Source: PGZG01 sp046292765 (GTDB lineage Bacteria; Pseudomonadota; Gammaproteobacteria; Pseudomonadales; Alcanivoracaceae). From it: a DNA stretch of 64,000 nt. A program made the translations under genes and the position numbers. This document shows positions 6,540 to 15,264 of the stretch, piece after piece (position 1 is the first letter of the stretch; each line of letters begins with the position of its first letter). The notes beneath the pieces are model-generated. The model was not told where the DNA came from. It did no database searches and saw nothing but the letters and a program-made list of their open reading frames with translations. Where the stretch lies: NCBI GenBank assembly GCA_046292765.1, contig JBKBQA010000009.1, positions 54,272-118,271 on the forward strand, read 5' to 3'.

Positions 6540-7550
6540 TCAGCGCGAAAAATCAAAACACAATTTCCCGATATGCCCGGCACCCTGCAGCGTCTTCAGC
6601 GCCAACGGCAAATCATGAAAGCCAAACACCTCGCCAATCACCGGTTGCAGACGATGCAGGGCAATGGCCCGATTCATTTCAGCAAATTGCTCACGGTTGC
6701 CGACAGTGATCCCGCGAACAGTGACATTCATGGCCATGATCCGGGCCGTACTGATCTGGCTGGCCAGCCCGGTCAGCACACCGATCATGGAAATATGGCC
6801 GCCAATACGCACCGCCTCCAGCGACTCGGCAAGGGTGCCGGCGCCACCGACTTCAACGACCAGATCAACACCCTCACCGCTGATCTCGCGCACCATCCGC
6901 CCCCAGCGCGGCTCGTTACGGTAATTGATCAGATGGTCTGCCCCCAGCTCCCGGGCTCTCCCCAGCTTGACATCGGAGGATGAGATGACGAAGGTTTCCG
7001 CCCCCAGCAAGCGGGCGAACTGCAGGGCGAACAGGCTGACCCCGCCGGTGCCCTGAATCAGCACCCGGTGGCCCGCCTTCACCTGCCCTTCGGTCACAAC
7101 TGCCCGCCACGCTGTCAGGGCGGCGCAGGGCAAGGTCGCGGCTTCAATGTGGCTGAGATTGGCCGGTGCGGGAATCATTGCACTCGCCGGCACCAGCAGA
7201 TAATCCTGCAGGGCGCCGGCAATGGTTTCGCCGGTGACCCGCCGCAGCACTGGCAGGGATGGGCGCCCCGCCTGCCAGTCGGGGAAGAACAGCGTCGTTA
7301 CCCGGTCGCCCACTGCCAGCGACGCCACTCCCTCGCCGAGCGCCACCACCTCGCCGGCACCATCGGATAGCGGCACCTGTGGTAACGGCATCTTCGGGTT
7401 GGCGAAGCCCAGCGCGGTGGCCAAATCATGGTAGTTGAGCGACGCCGCCTGCATGCGCACTGCAACTTCACCCGGCCCGGGCGCGCTCTCGGCCACCTCG
7501 CGGACACTGATACCGTCGAGCCCGAACCGGGTAAGTTCTGCCTTGCGCAT
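6540..7550 (-). CDS. zinc-independent MDR-family alcohol dehydrogenase / quinone oxidoreductase
   Basis: A 336-residue medium-chain dehydrogenase/reductase. The GroES-like N-terminal half has ASLNYHDLATALG where zinc enzymes carry a cysteine ligand, so catalytic zinc is probably absent. The nucleotide-binding half shows GTGGVSLFALQFARLLGA (about residues 165-182). Such enzymes reduce quinones or enones, or oxidise alcohols, with NAD(P)H. The length is normal. It stands alone, converging with tetR and divergent from plsB with 214 bp between the starts, where no other gene is seen. The substrate is not predictable. Confidence 0.8.
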   Translation of the reverse strand: MRKAELTRFGLDGISVREVAESAPGPGEVAVRMQAASLNYHDLATALGFANPKMPLPQVPLSDGAGEVVALGEGVASLAVGDRVTTLFFPDWQAGRPSLPVLRRVTGETIAGALQDYLLVPASAMIPAPANLSHIEAATLPCAALTAWRAVVTEGQVKAGHRVLIQGTGGVSLFALQFARLLGAETFVISSSDVKLGRARELGADHLINYRNEPRWGRMVREISGEGVDLVVEVGGAGTLAESLEAVRIGGHISMIGVLTGLASQISTARIMAMNVTVRGITVGNREQFAEMNRAIALHRLQPVIGEVFGFHDLPLALKTLQGAGHIGKLCFDFSR

Positions 7551-7764
7551 GATTGCTGTCTCCTGATGAACGGGCCCGCCATAATGCGACAGCCGCGCCA
7601 GTGGACAAGGACAGGGATGACCAGCGGCATCGACATTTCAGTCAGGTAACATCTTGAAACAGGTTTCACGCCCCACCCTGTCCGACCCCGGCATGTCTCT
7701 TTCTGTTTAAGTTCGCCGCCGTTGTTTACACTTTCACCCTGATTTCACTGAATAACGAGAACTC

Positions 7765-10242
7765 ATGAGCCCTTGGCTTGGTCTGGACAAACTGGTTTTC
7801 GCCATCGCCCGTCTGATCCTCAATCTTTACACCCGCGCCACCGAACAACTCGACGACCTTAGCGACCTCGGTATTCATGCCAACAGTCCGGTGGTCTACG
7901 TGCTGCGGGACGCGGCCATGAGCGACATGCTGGTGGTGGAGCGGGAGACCCAGCGAATGAAGCTGCCGTCACCACTGGCTGCAGTAGACTTCGGCAACCA
8001 GCACCTGCGCCGACGCAGCTTCGCCATCTACCGCCGGCCTGTCTTCGGTCGGGAGCGGGTCAGCGCCAGCCCGCAACGTCTTGAAAATCTGGTTGCCGCG
8101 CTACGCACGGACCCGACTCTGGATGTCCAACTGGTGCCGGTGTCTGTTTTCTGGGGACGGCGGCCGGAAAAGGAAAATTCCCTCTGGAAAATCGTTTTTT
8201 CCGACAACTGGTCCTCCCCCGGCTTTCTGAAAAAAATGATTATTGTGTTGACGCAGGGTCGCCAGCTGCTGATCCAGTTCAGCCAGCCGATGTCGCTGCG
8301 CCAGCTGGTGGATGAAAGCGACGACAACCAGCGTGTCTCTCGCAAAGCCCAACGCATCCTCCGGGTTCACTTCCGTCGCCAGCAGGAAGCGATTATCGGC
8401 CCTGACCTTTCGCACCGCCGCACGCTGGTCAACAGTCTGGTAGACAGCGCCCAGGTGCGTGCAGCCGTTGAAAGCACCGCCCGGGAAGAAAATACCAGCG
8501 AGGACAAGATCCGTGCCCGGGCGCGCAACTACGCCCGCGAAATTGCCGCCGACTACTCCTATACGGTGATCCGTTTTCTCGAGGTGTTGCTGAACTGGGT
8601 CTGGAACCGCCTGTATGCCGGCATTCGTCTCTACAATATCGACAAGCTGCGGCAGGTGGCCCGGGACCACGAGGTGGTTTACGTGCCATGCCATCGCAGT
8701 CATATCGACTATCTGCTGCTGTCGTTCGTGGTCTATCGCAATAATCTGGTGCCGCCACATATCGCCGCCGGCATCAACCTGAACATGCCGGTAGTAGGCA
8801 GCGTCCTGCGCCGGGGAGGTGCCTTTTTCATGCGCCGCAGCTTCAAGGGCAACCCCCTGTATGCGGCAGTCTTCAACGAGTACTTGCACACCATCATCAC
8901 CAAGGGCTTCTCCATCGAGTACTTTGTTGAAGGCGGCCGCAGTCGCTCCGGGCGTATGCTGCAGCCCAAAACCGGGATGCTGGCAATGACCATGCGCTCG
9001 TTCCTGCGCGATGCCAACAAACCGGTGGCCTTTGTGCCGGTCTATATCGGTTACGAGAAAGTGATCGAGGCGCGTTCCTACATCGGCGAGATGCACGGCG
9101 CCCAGAAAAAGAAGGAGTCCCTGTTCGGCCTGATTACCTCATCGGTATCCCTGCTGCGCAGCCATTTCGGTGAAGTGCATGTCAACTTCGGCGAGCCGCT
9201 GGCGCTGTCTGACTTCCTCGACCAGCAGCATCCTGGCTGGCGTCAGGACGGCGATATCGGTGATAGCTCGCCCGAGTGGTTCAAGCAATCCGTGAGCCGA
9301 CTCGGTGACGAGGTGGTGACCCGCATCAACAGTGCCGCCGTCGCCAACCCGGTCAACCTGCTGAGTCTCGCGGTGCTTGCCACCCCCAAACACACCATGG
9401 ATGAAGAGCAGTTACGCCGCCAGCTGGCGCTGTATCTCACCCTGCTGCAGGATGCCCGCTTTGCGCCAGATACTGCCATCGCCGAGCATGAGCCGGAGGC
9501 CATCATCCGCTACGGCATTGAGCATGAGTTTATTCGTCGTATCGAACATCCGCTCGGCTCGCTGGTGGCCACTGACCCGATCACGGCGCTGCAGATGACC
9601 TACATCCGCAACAACAGTCTGCATCTGTTTATTCTGCCCGGGCTTATCAGTGTGCTGTTCGACAGTGCCAGACGTATCGAGCTCGCCCAGCTCTATCGAC
9701 TGGTGAACCTGCTTTACCCGTTTTTCCGCACGGAGTATTTCCTGCCATGGCAGGCCGGCGAGCAACTGGACGCCATGACCGACAGCACCATTGCCGTGCT
9801 GGTGGAACAGGGTCTGGTGAGTCGCGACGGCGATTGGCTGAGTGGCGCACCGCTGCACTCAATAGAAGCAGACCTGCTGGATCATCTTGGCCAGACGGTC
9901 CTGCAGGCGCTGGAGCGCTTTTCCCTCACCATTCGAGTGCTGGTACAGCATGGCAGTGGGATTCTCGACAACGAACGGCTGGAAGAGCTGGCCCATCAAA
10001 CCGCACAGCGGCTATCACTGCTGCACGAATTCAATTCACCGGAGTTTTTCGACCGTAACGTGTTGCGCAACTTTATCACCCAGCTGCGCCATCACGGTCT
10101 GGTATCTGCCGAGGAAGACGGCAAGCTGGTGTTCGATGATCGCCTGCAGGCGCTGGACGAGGAAGCCAGCCGTATCCTCAGCGTGGAAATCAATCAGGCG
10201 ATCCTGCGCATCACCCGTCTGCCGGTAGCCGCAGCCGCCTGA
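7765..10242 (+). CDS. plsB: glycerol-3-phosphate 1-O-acyltransferase PlsB
   Basis: An 825-residue protein that starts phospholipid synthesis by acylating sn-glycerol-3-phosphate at position 1 with acyl-ACP or acyl-CoA, at the inner membrane. The acyltransferase HX4D motif is seen in VPCHRSHIDYLLLSF (about residues 309-323). The later blocks RRGGAFFMRRSFKGN and VEGGRSRSGRMLQPKTGML carry the substrate-binding residues of the family. The size is close to E. coli PlsB (about 807). It is monocistronic; downstream is the hairpin repeat at 10350-10457, convergent with rsmJ. Confidence 0.97.
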   Translation: MSPWLGLDKLVFAIARLILNLYTRATEQLDDLSDLGIHANSPVVYVLRDAAMSDMLVVERETQRMKLPSPLAAVDFGNQHLRRRSFAIYRRPVFGRERVSASPQRLENLVAALRTDPTLDVQLVPVSVFWGRRPEKENSLWKIVFSDNWSSPGFLKKMIIVLTQGRQLLIQFSQPMSLRQLVDESDDNQRVSRKAQRILRVHFRRQQEAIIGPDLSHRRTLVNSLVDSAQVRAAVESTAREENTSEDKIRARARNYAREIAADYSYTVIRFLEVLLNWVWNRLYAGIRLYNIDKLRQVARDHEVVYVPCHRSHIDYLLLSFVVYRNNLVPPHIAAGINLNMPVVGSVLRRGGAFFMRRSFKGNPLYAAVFNEYLHTIITKGFSIEYFVEGGRSRSGRMLQPKTGMLAMTMRSFLRDANKPVAFVPVYIGYEKVIEARSYIGEMHGAQKKKESLFGLITSSVSLLRSHFGEVHVNFGEPLALSDFLDQQHPGWRQDGDIGDSSPEWFKQSVSRLGDEVVTRINSAAVANPVNLLSLAVLATPKHTMDEEQLRRQLALYLTLLQDARFAPDTAIAEHEPEAIIRYGIEHEFIRRIEHPLGSLVATDPITALQMTYIRNNSLHLFILPGLISVLFDSARRIELAQLYRLVNLLYPFFRTEYFLPWQAGEQLDAMTDSTIAVLVEQGLVSRDGDWLSGAPLHSIEADLLDHLGQTVLQALERFSLTIRVLVQHGSGILDNERLEELAHQTAQRLSLLHEFNSPEFFDRNVLRNFITQLRHHGLVSAEEDGKLVFDDRLQALDEEASRILSVEINQAILRITRLPVAAAA

Positions 10243-10349
10243 ACCCGCCAGTTAGCTGTGGCGGGGCGATCTTGCGCACAGGCCGGCCAACGGGGCGGCC
10301 CTGCATTTTCCCGTTTTGCGGATTCTGGAAAGTATCGCGAACGTGAGGA

Positions 10350-10457
10350 CTGAGAGGTGGGTAGCGCCTCCCGGGACTGTGTGAGGCATGGATGCCGAAC
10401 GCAAGCCTCCAGGGATGGATTCACGGCGTGTCCCGGGAGGCGCTGCCCACCTCTCAG
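10350..10457. repeat. dispersed hairpin repeat, copy 1 (constant 52-nt loop, 28-bp stem)
   Basis: Two 28-nt arms (10350-10377 and 10430-10457) are inverted repeats with one difference, which still allows a G.U pair. They enclose a 52-nt core (10378-10429) containing GTGAGGCATGGATGCCGAAC and GGATGGATTCACGGCGT. The core matches the one at 26481-26532 in 50 of 52 positions, but outside the innermost CGGGAC/GTCCCG the arms of the two copies differ. The element fills most of the gap between convergent plsB and rsmJ (10243-10555), where no gene is seen. A role as terminator, RNA structure or mobile hairpin is open. Confidence 0.85.
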
Positions 10458-10555
10458 GCCGGGGGTTCACTGCCGTGCTATTTCGGACCGTCGCCCTGCG
10501 GTGGGCGGGCTTCGCTGCGAGATCGCCGCTCCCTCTGGCAGATTGTGACGGGGAA

Positions 10556-11275
10556 TCAATGCTTCACGGGATAGATATCGAAACGCACCGTTTTGCCCGC
10601 GAGCGATGAGGCCGGCTTACGGCCGGCGAGATCAGGTGCCCGCAGTGGACGTTTAACCACCACACGCCGGCGAGCGGTACCGAGCGCCGCATTCAGCAGT
10701 GCCTGCTCGCCGGCAGCGGAATCCATCCCACACAACCACTGCAACCAGAGCAACTCCTTCCTGATCGCGGCAGATTTTTCCCGCTCCGGGAACATCGGAT
10801 CAAGATACACCACCTCTGCGCTATCGGGATGAGCCAGCAACCAGGCAACACTGTCCACCGCCTCCAGCGACATTTGCCCGGCCATTTCCGGCGAGCGCGC
10901 CAGCCCGTCCGCCAGCAACGCCTGCAGTACTGGCTGACGCTCCAGCATGACAACCCGCCAACCTGCCTGTGCCAGCAGTGCAGAATCGCGCCCCAGCCCC
11001 GCAGTGGCGTCCACCACCACACCGTTATCCATGCATTTGCCCACAGCCCGCACCAGACGCTCATGACGGACGCGATCCACTGCAAGTCGATAGCCGAGCG
11101 CACCATGGTCAAAATCAACGCTGAGCGGCGTCTCGTGCCCGCCTGGGCGCCATAGCGACAACTGCCCGGCGGCCCTGCCAAGAATCAGTTCGGCGCCACA
11201 AGCGCGGGCAGCGTCCTCATCCCCCACGCGCAGGGCGCCAACGTCAGGGGTATCAGGGAGGGCTACGAGTTTCAC
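10556..11275 (-). CDS. rsmJ: 16S rRNA (guanine(1516)-N(2))-methyltransferase RsmJ
   Basis: A 239-residue SAM-dependent methyltransferase that modifies G1516 of 16S rRNA. The glycine-rich SAM site is VVDATAGLGRDSALLAQAGW (about residues 86-105), followed by the acidic MLERQP and the LDPMFPEREKSA block with the DPMF catalytic motif typical of RsmJ/YhiQ. Its start overlaps the stop of uppP by 4 bp, so the two are coupled in the leftward uppP-rsmJ pair. Confidence 0.92.
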   Translation of the reverse strand: MKLVALPDTPDVGALRVGDEDAARACGAELILGRAAGQLSLWRPGGHETPLSVDFDHGALGYRLAVDRVRHERLVRAVGKCMDNGVVVDATAGLGRDSALLAQAGWRVVMLERQPVLQALLADGLARSPEMAGQMSLEAVDSVAWLLAHPDSAEVVYLDPMFPEREKSAAIRKELLWLQWLCGMDSAAGEQALLNAALGTARRRVVVKRPLRAPDLAGRKPASSLAGKTVRFDIYPVKH

Positions 11276-12069
11276 AGGAAGAACAACACCAGCACCGTGC
11301 CAAGCGCAAGCCGGTACAGCACGAATGGCAACATGCCAACCCGGCTGACCAGTCGGACAAAGAAGGCGATGGTGAGGTAAGCGACGACCCCGGACACCAC
11401 ACAGGCCATCAGCAACTGGGTCAGGGTGTAAATCTGATCCGCTTCCGCCACGTCAGGCAGCATTAGCACCACCGCCCCGAGAATCACCGGAATCGAGAGC
11501 AGAAAGGAAAAATTGGCCGCGTCTTCACGACGTAGTCCGAGCAGCAGCGCAGCGGTGATGGTAATGCCGCTCCGCGAGGTACCGGGAATCAGTGCCAGCG
11601 CCTGCGCCAGACCAATCAGCGTGGCAATACCGAAGCCCACCGCCACCAGTGGCAAGCGGTGGGTGCCGCGCGCATCCGCGAACCATAACAGGCCGCCGAA
11701 CAGGAGGGTGGCACTGGCAATCACCGCCACCGATCGAGTCTGATCAGCGATCATATCCTTGAACAGAAATCCGCACACCACCACTGGCAACGTCGCCCAC
11801 ACCAACAGCAATCCGAGACGCAGGTCGTCGTTCAATTCGCGGCTATGCACGCCGCGCCAGGCGCCAGCAGTCATACTGGCAAGATGCCGACGGTAGTACC
11901 ACAACACAGCCAGCAAGGTGCCAACATGCACCGCCACGTCAAACGCCAGCCCCTGATCATCCCATCCCAGCAGCTGCGCGGGCAGGATCAGGTGGGCAGA
12001 GCTGGATACCGGCAAAAACTCGGTCAAGCCCTGAATCAGCGCCAGCAACAGCAGCTGCAGCCACTCCAT
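11272..12069 (-). CDS. uppP: undecaprenyl-diphosphatase UppP (BacA)
   Basis: A 265-residue polytopic inner-membrane enzyme that recycles undecaprenyl pyrophosphate to the monophosphate carrier used for peptidoglycan and O-antigen. The N-terminal motif GLTEFLPVSSSAHLIL (about residues 14-29) and the PGTSRSGITITAALLLG motif (about residues 160-176) are the two conserved active-site loops. Bacitracin resistance is a known consequence of overexpression in this family. It follows the thioesterase gene with no gap (12070/12069). Confidence 0.96.
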   Translation of the reverse strand: MEWLQLLLLALIQGLTEFLPVSSSAHLILPAQLLGWDDQGLAFDVAVHVGTLLAVLWYYRRHLASMTAGAWRGVHSRELNDDLRLGLLLVWATLPVVVCGFLFKDMIADQTRSVAVIASATLLFGGLLWFADARGTHRLPLVAVGFGIATLIGLAQALALIPGTSRSGITITAALLLGLRREDAANFSFLLSIPVILGAVVLMLPDVAEADQIYTLTQLLMACVVSGVVAYLTIAFFVRLVSRVGMLPFVLYRLALGTVLVLFFL

Positions 12070-12519
12070 TCAATCGTCTTCCCGGCCGGTAATGGCGTAA
12101 CCATCAATAAACTCCGGCGGCATGCGACGGGGCTTGCCAGAATCAATCGCCACGCACACCCAGCGGGTACGTCCACGCAGCAGGGTGACGCCATCGGCGG
12201 GACGGCGGATCTGATAACGCCGCACCATGCTGATACGTTCATCGTTCGCGACAATCCAGGTACCGATTTCCAGCGCGTCGTCCTCGAAAGCCGGTGACAG
12301 ATACTCAAGTTCCGTATGCCGCGCGACCATGCCGCGATTGAGCGCCTGATAGGCTTCCCAACCCAGCCCCAGTGCCCGGGTATGATCCCAGGCAATCTGT
12401 TCCAGCCAGCGCAAGTATTCGACGTTATTGGCATGGCCCATGACATCAATGGCCGAGGCCGGCACCGTCATGGTGAGGATATGGGGGGTGGGCAGATCCC
12501 ATTCGGACGGCTTGCTCAT
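12070..12519 (-). CDS. acyl-CoA thioesterase, 4-hydroxybenzoyl-CoA thioesterase (hotdog) family
   Basis: A 149-residue single hotdog domain. The active-site stretch IDVMGHANNVEYLRWLEQ (about residues 23-40) carries the catalytic Asp and the GHxNNVxY pattern of the YbgC/4HBT class. Such enzymes hydrolyse short- or aryl-chain acyl-CoA or acyl-ACP thioesters in the cytoplasm; the actual substrate is unknown. It overlaps tsaB upstream by 4 bp and abuts uppP downstream, so it sits in a leftward yoaA-tsaB-thioesterase-uppP-rsmJ run. Confidence 0.85.
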   Translation of the reverse strand: MSKPSEWDLPTPHILTMTVPASAIDVMGHANNVEYLRWLEQIAWDHTRALGLGWEAYQALNRGMVARHTELEYLSPAFEDDALEIGTWIVANDERISMVRRYQIRRPADGVTLLRGRTRWVCVAIDSGKPRRMPPEFIDGYAITGREDD

Positions 12520-13190
12520 CGTATAGCTCCCTGAATCACCTGATCGCGCAAGTACACCGGACGCGCCTGCTCTGCAGGGACCGCCCGACCAGCGCGATGT
12601 TCCTCAACCGCCAATGCCGCCACTGAGCTGGCGCGAGGCAACAGGTTGGCATCCCAGTCACCGAGTTCAGGCCAACCGGCGCGTAGCGCCTGCAGATGGA
12701 CCACACCGCTGCCTGCACCACGCCACGCCCCCTGAGGCAGGGCGGGCAAGACAGACGGCGCCACCACGCAGTCCCGCAATAGTCCCTCGACAACGCCATT
12801 AGCAACCCTGTAGCCACCCACATAGAGCTCTGCCATGCGAGCATCGAAGGCAATCAGCCAATCACCGTCACCATGAAGCAGGGCCGCGCCATGAGCACAG
12901 GCCGCCAGTGTCGAGACACCGATCAGCGGCAGATCTGCGGCAAAGCCAAGGCCCTGAGCCACCGACACGGCCACACGCACGCCGGTGAACGCACCCGGCC
13001 CCCGCCCGAAGGCAATGGCATCCAGCTCCCGTAACCGCCGACCACTCTCGGCCAGCAGCTCCTCGACCATCGGCAGCACTCGCTCGGTCTGCCGACGCTG
13101 AGCAGCCTCGAAGCGCTCCAGCACGGCGCCGTTATCCCACAGTGCCACCGAACAGCTGTCGGTGGCAGTCTCAATCGCCAGCAGTTTCAA
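12516..13190 (-). CDS. tsaB: tRNA N6-threonylcarbamoyladenosine biosynthesis protein TsaB
   Basis: A 224-residue ASKHA-fold protein. It begins MKLLAIETATDSCSVALWDN and contains DAIAFGRGPGAFTGVRVAVS (about residues 57-76), the hallmark of TsaB/YeaZ. It acts as the scaffold partner of TsaD in making t6A at position 37 of ANN-reading tRNAs. The length equals that of the E. coli protein. It overlaps the 3' end of yoaA by 20 bp. Confidence 0.95.
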   Translation of the reverse strand: MKLLAIETATDSCSVALWDNGAVLERFEAAQRRQTERVLPMVEELLAESGRRLRELDAIAFGRGPGAFTGVRVAVSVAQGLGFAADLPLIGVSTLAACAHGAALLHGDGDWLIAFDARMAELYVGGYRVANGVVEGLLRDCVVAPSVLPALPQGAWRGAGSGVVHLQALRAGWPELGDWDANLLPRASSVAALAVEEHRAGRAVPAEQARPVYLRDQVIQGAIR

Positions 13191-15114
13191 TCGTGCCCCG
13201 ATTCTCGATATAGCGAAAAAACCGCTCCACCACGTCGGCTTTGCGAGTTCGTGTCATGCCAGGCAGGCTGTCCAGAAACAGCTTGCCGTAACTCTTGTCG
13301 ATCAGACGCGGATCGGCAATCACCAGCACTCCGTGGTCCTGCACGTCACGAATCAACCTGCCGGCACCCTGCCGTAACGTCAACACCGCCTGCGGTAACT
13401 GGTAATCACGGAACGGATTGCCGCGATCGCGCCTGATCCGCTCAATGCGAGCGGCTGCCACCGGATCACCGGGTGACGCAAACGGCAGCCGGTCGATTAT
13501 GACACAGCTCAACGCCTCACCCCGCACATCGATACCTTCCCAGAAGCTGCTGGTGCCAAGTAGCACCGCGTTACCCCGCTCCCGAAAGTCCTCCAGCAAC
13601 TGGCGCCGCCCTGCCTCTCCCTGAACCAACAGCGGATAATTGATCCGGCCGCGCAACAGCTCCGCCGCTTCGCGCAAAGCCCGGTGACTGGTAAACAGAA
13701 AAAAGGTGCGTCCGCGGGCGGACTCAATGACCGGGACCATGTTGTCCACCAGTCGGCGGGTGTAATCCGGCATGTCCGGGGTCGGTAAATCCTCAGGCAC
13801 GTACAACACCGCCTGACGGCGGAAATCGAACGGGCTTTCCAGTCGCAGTGTCTCCGCATCACTGATACCGAGGCGCTCGACAAAATGACGAAAATCGCCC
13901 GCCACCGACAGGGTCGCCGAGGTAAATACCCAGCTGCAGCGCTGTCGAGCGCGATGGGCATCAAACATGTCCGCCACAGAGAGCGGCGTTGCATGCAGGT
14001 TGAAGGCACGCTTGAAGGTCTCGAACCAGAACACCAGATTGTCATCGTGCCCGGACTGGAACCGCGCCAACGCGGCGCGCTGATCGGCCGCCCGGCGGTG
14101 ACAGGACTCCATGCCGCGACTGCCACGACCGTGCGGCTCCAGAAAGGCTTCCAGTGCCGTCAGACTGGATTCGAGGCTGTCCATGGCGTCGATAACTGCC
14201 TTGTCACCGGCTGCGGCCGACCAGGGATCCTTGCGCCCTTCGGCACCGAGAGCTATTCGCAGATCTGCCACAGCGCGCTCAAGCGCACTGCAATGATCAG
14301 AGAGCTGCGGCACATTAACGGCACTGTGAGCGGCCTCACTTAGCGCATCCCGGCACAGTTCCTGCAGTTGTCGCGAGCTCAGGGTCGAACCAAAAAACGC
14401 CGCCGCCACATCCGGCAGCTGATGCGCCTCATCAAAAATTACCGTGTTGGCACTGGGCAGCAACTCGGTGACGCCTTCCCCCCGCAGTGCCGCGTTGGCA
14501 AAAAAGAGATGATGATTGACCACCACCAGATCCGCCTCCTGCGCCTCCTGACGGGCTCGCATGACCGGACAGCTACCAATCTCGGGACAATCCTGACCAA
14601 GACAGTTCTCCGCCGAGCTGGTCACCCAGGGCCACACCGGCGCGTCCTCGGGAATCTCTCTCAACTCCGCCACATCACCGGTGGACGTACGTGCGGCCCA
14701 ACGCGCCACCACCTGCATCTGCAGCGCAGTGTCGCGAGTCTGGAAACGGGCCTCTTCCAGATGCAGTTTCATCCGGTAGGGACAGAGGTAGTTGGCGCGC
14801 CCCTTGAGTAACGCCACCCGCCGATGAACCCCCAACGCCTTCAGAACCACCGGCAGATCACGAAAGAACAGCTGCTCCTGCAGGCTCTTGGTGCCGGTAG
14901 AGATGATGGTCGGTCCGTCGGCAAGCAACGCAGGGACGAGATAGGCAAGGGTCTTGCCGGTCCCCGTTTCAGCCTCCACCACCAGCGCAGAGTGCTGCTC
15001 AAGGGCCTTCTCCACCGCTCTGGCCATCGCCAACTGCGGTGCTCGAGGGGCAAAACCGGGAATCAGACTGGCGAAGCGCTCGTCATCGCACAGCACACGT
15101 TCAACACGACTCAA
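13171..15114 (-). CDS. yoaA: ATP-dependent helicase YoaA (DinG/XPD family, Fe-S)
   Basis: A superfamily 2 helicase related to DinG and XPD. Walker A is EAETGTGKTLAYLVPALL near residue 50 and the DEAH box is IFDEAHQLPDVAA. Between them lie four cysteines (LCPYRM and CLGQDCPEIGSCPV) that would hold a 4Fe-4S cluster. In E. coli YoaA works with the clamp-loader chi subunit at stalled or damaged forks. I chose the TTG at 15114 (MSRVERVLCDDERF) because a GGAGGT site lies six bases before it, giving 647 residues; an ATG 30 bp upstream lacks one. Confidence 0.88.
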   Translation of the reverse strand: MSRVERVLCDDERFASLIPGFAPRAPQLAMARAVEKALEQHSALVVEAETGTGKTLAYLVPALLADGPTIISTGTKSLQEQLFFRDLPVVLKALGVHRRVALLKGRANYLCPYRMKLHLEEARFQTRDTALQMQVVARWAARTSTGDVAELREIPEDAPVWPWVTSSAENCLGQDCPEIGSCPVMRARQEAQEADLVVVNHHLFFANAALRGEGVTELLPSANTVIFDEAHQLPDVAAAFFGSTLSSRQLQELCRDALSEAAHSAVNVPQLSDHCSALERAVADLRIALGAEGRKDPWSAAAGDKAVIDAMDSLESSLTALEAFLEPHGRGSRGMESCHRRAADQRAALARFQSGHDDNLVFWFETFKRAFNLHATPLSVADMFDAHRARQRCSWVFTSATLSVAGDFRHFVERLGISDAETLRLESPFDFRRQAVLYVPEDLPTPDMPDYTRRLVDNMVPVIESARGRTFFLFTSHRALREAAELLRGRINYPLLVQGEAGRRQLLEDFRERGNAVLLGTSSFWEGIDVRGEALSCVIIDRLPFASPGDPVAAARIERIRRDRGNPFRDYQLPQAVLTLRQGAGRLIRDVQDHGVLVIADPRLIDKSYGKLFLDSLPGMTRTRKADVVERFFRYIENRGTIETAGD

Positions 15115-15219
15115 TTGTGGACCTCCATGACTGGCGCAGAGCATACCAACCGGCCATCGTGGAGACCATCAGAGAGCACCGCCGGGCCATGGCAGTTATC
15201 CGCGACTGCCCCAGAATGC

Positions 15220-15246
15220 AGAAGGCCCCGCGTAGCGGGGCCTTCT
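15220..15246 (-). terminator. hairpin terminator downstream of the AlgP-like gene
   Basis: A 12-bp perfect stem (AGAAGGCCCCGC / GCGGGGCCTTCT) with a 3-base loop lies 19 bp after the stop of the leftward AlgP-like gene. The T-tract on the minus strand is poor, so termination may be partial and could let transcripts run into yoaA. Confidence 0.6.
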
Positions 15247-15264
15247 GGTTAGCGCAGAGAAGAA

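Noticed and set aside
10194..10609. Several 60-76 codon frames across the first hairpin repeat
   Set aside because: The same peptides (MNPSL..CVRHPCLTQSR) arise at the second repeat copy because the DNA is repeated. There is no ribosome site or family, and the structure explains the open frames.
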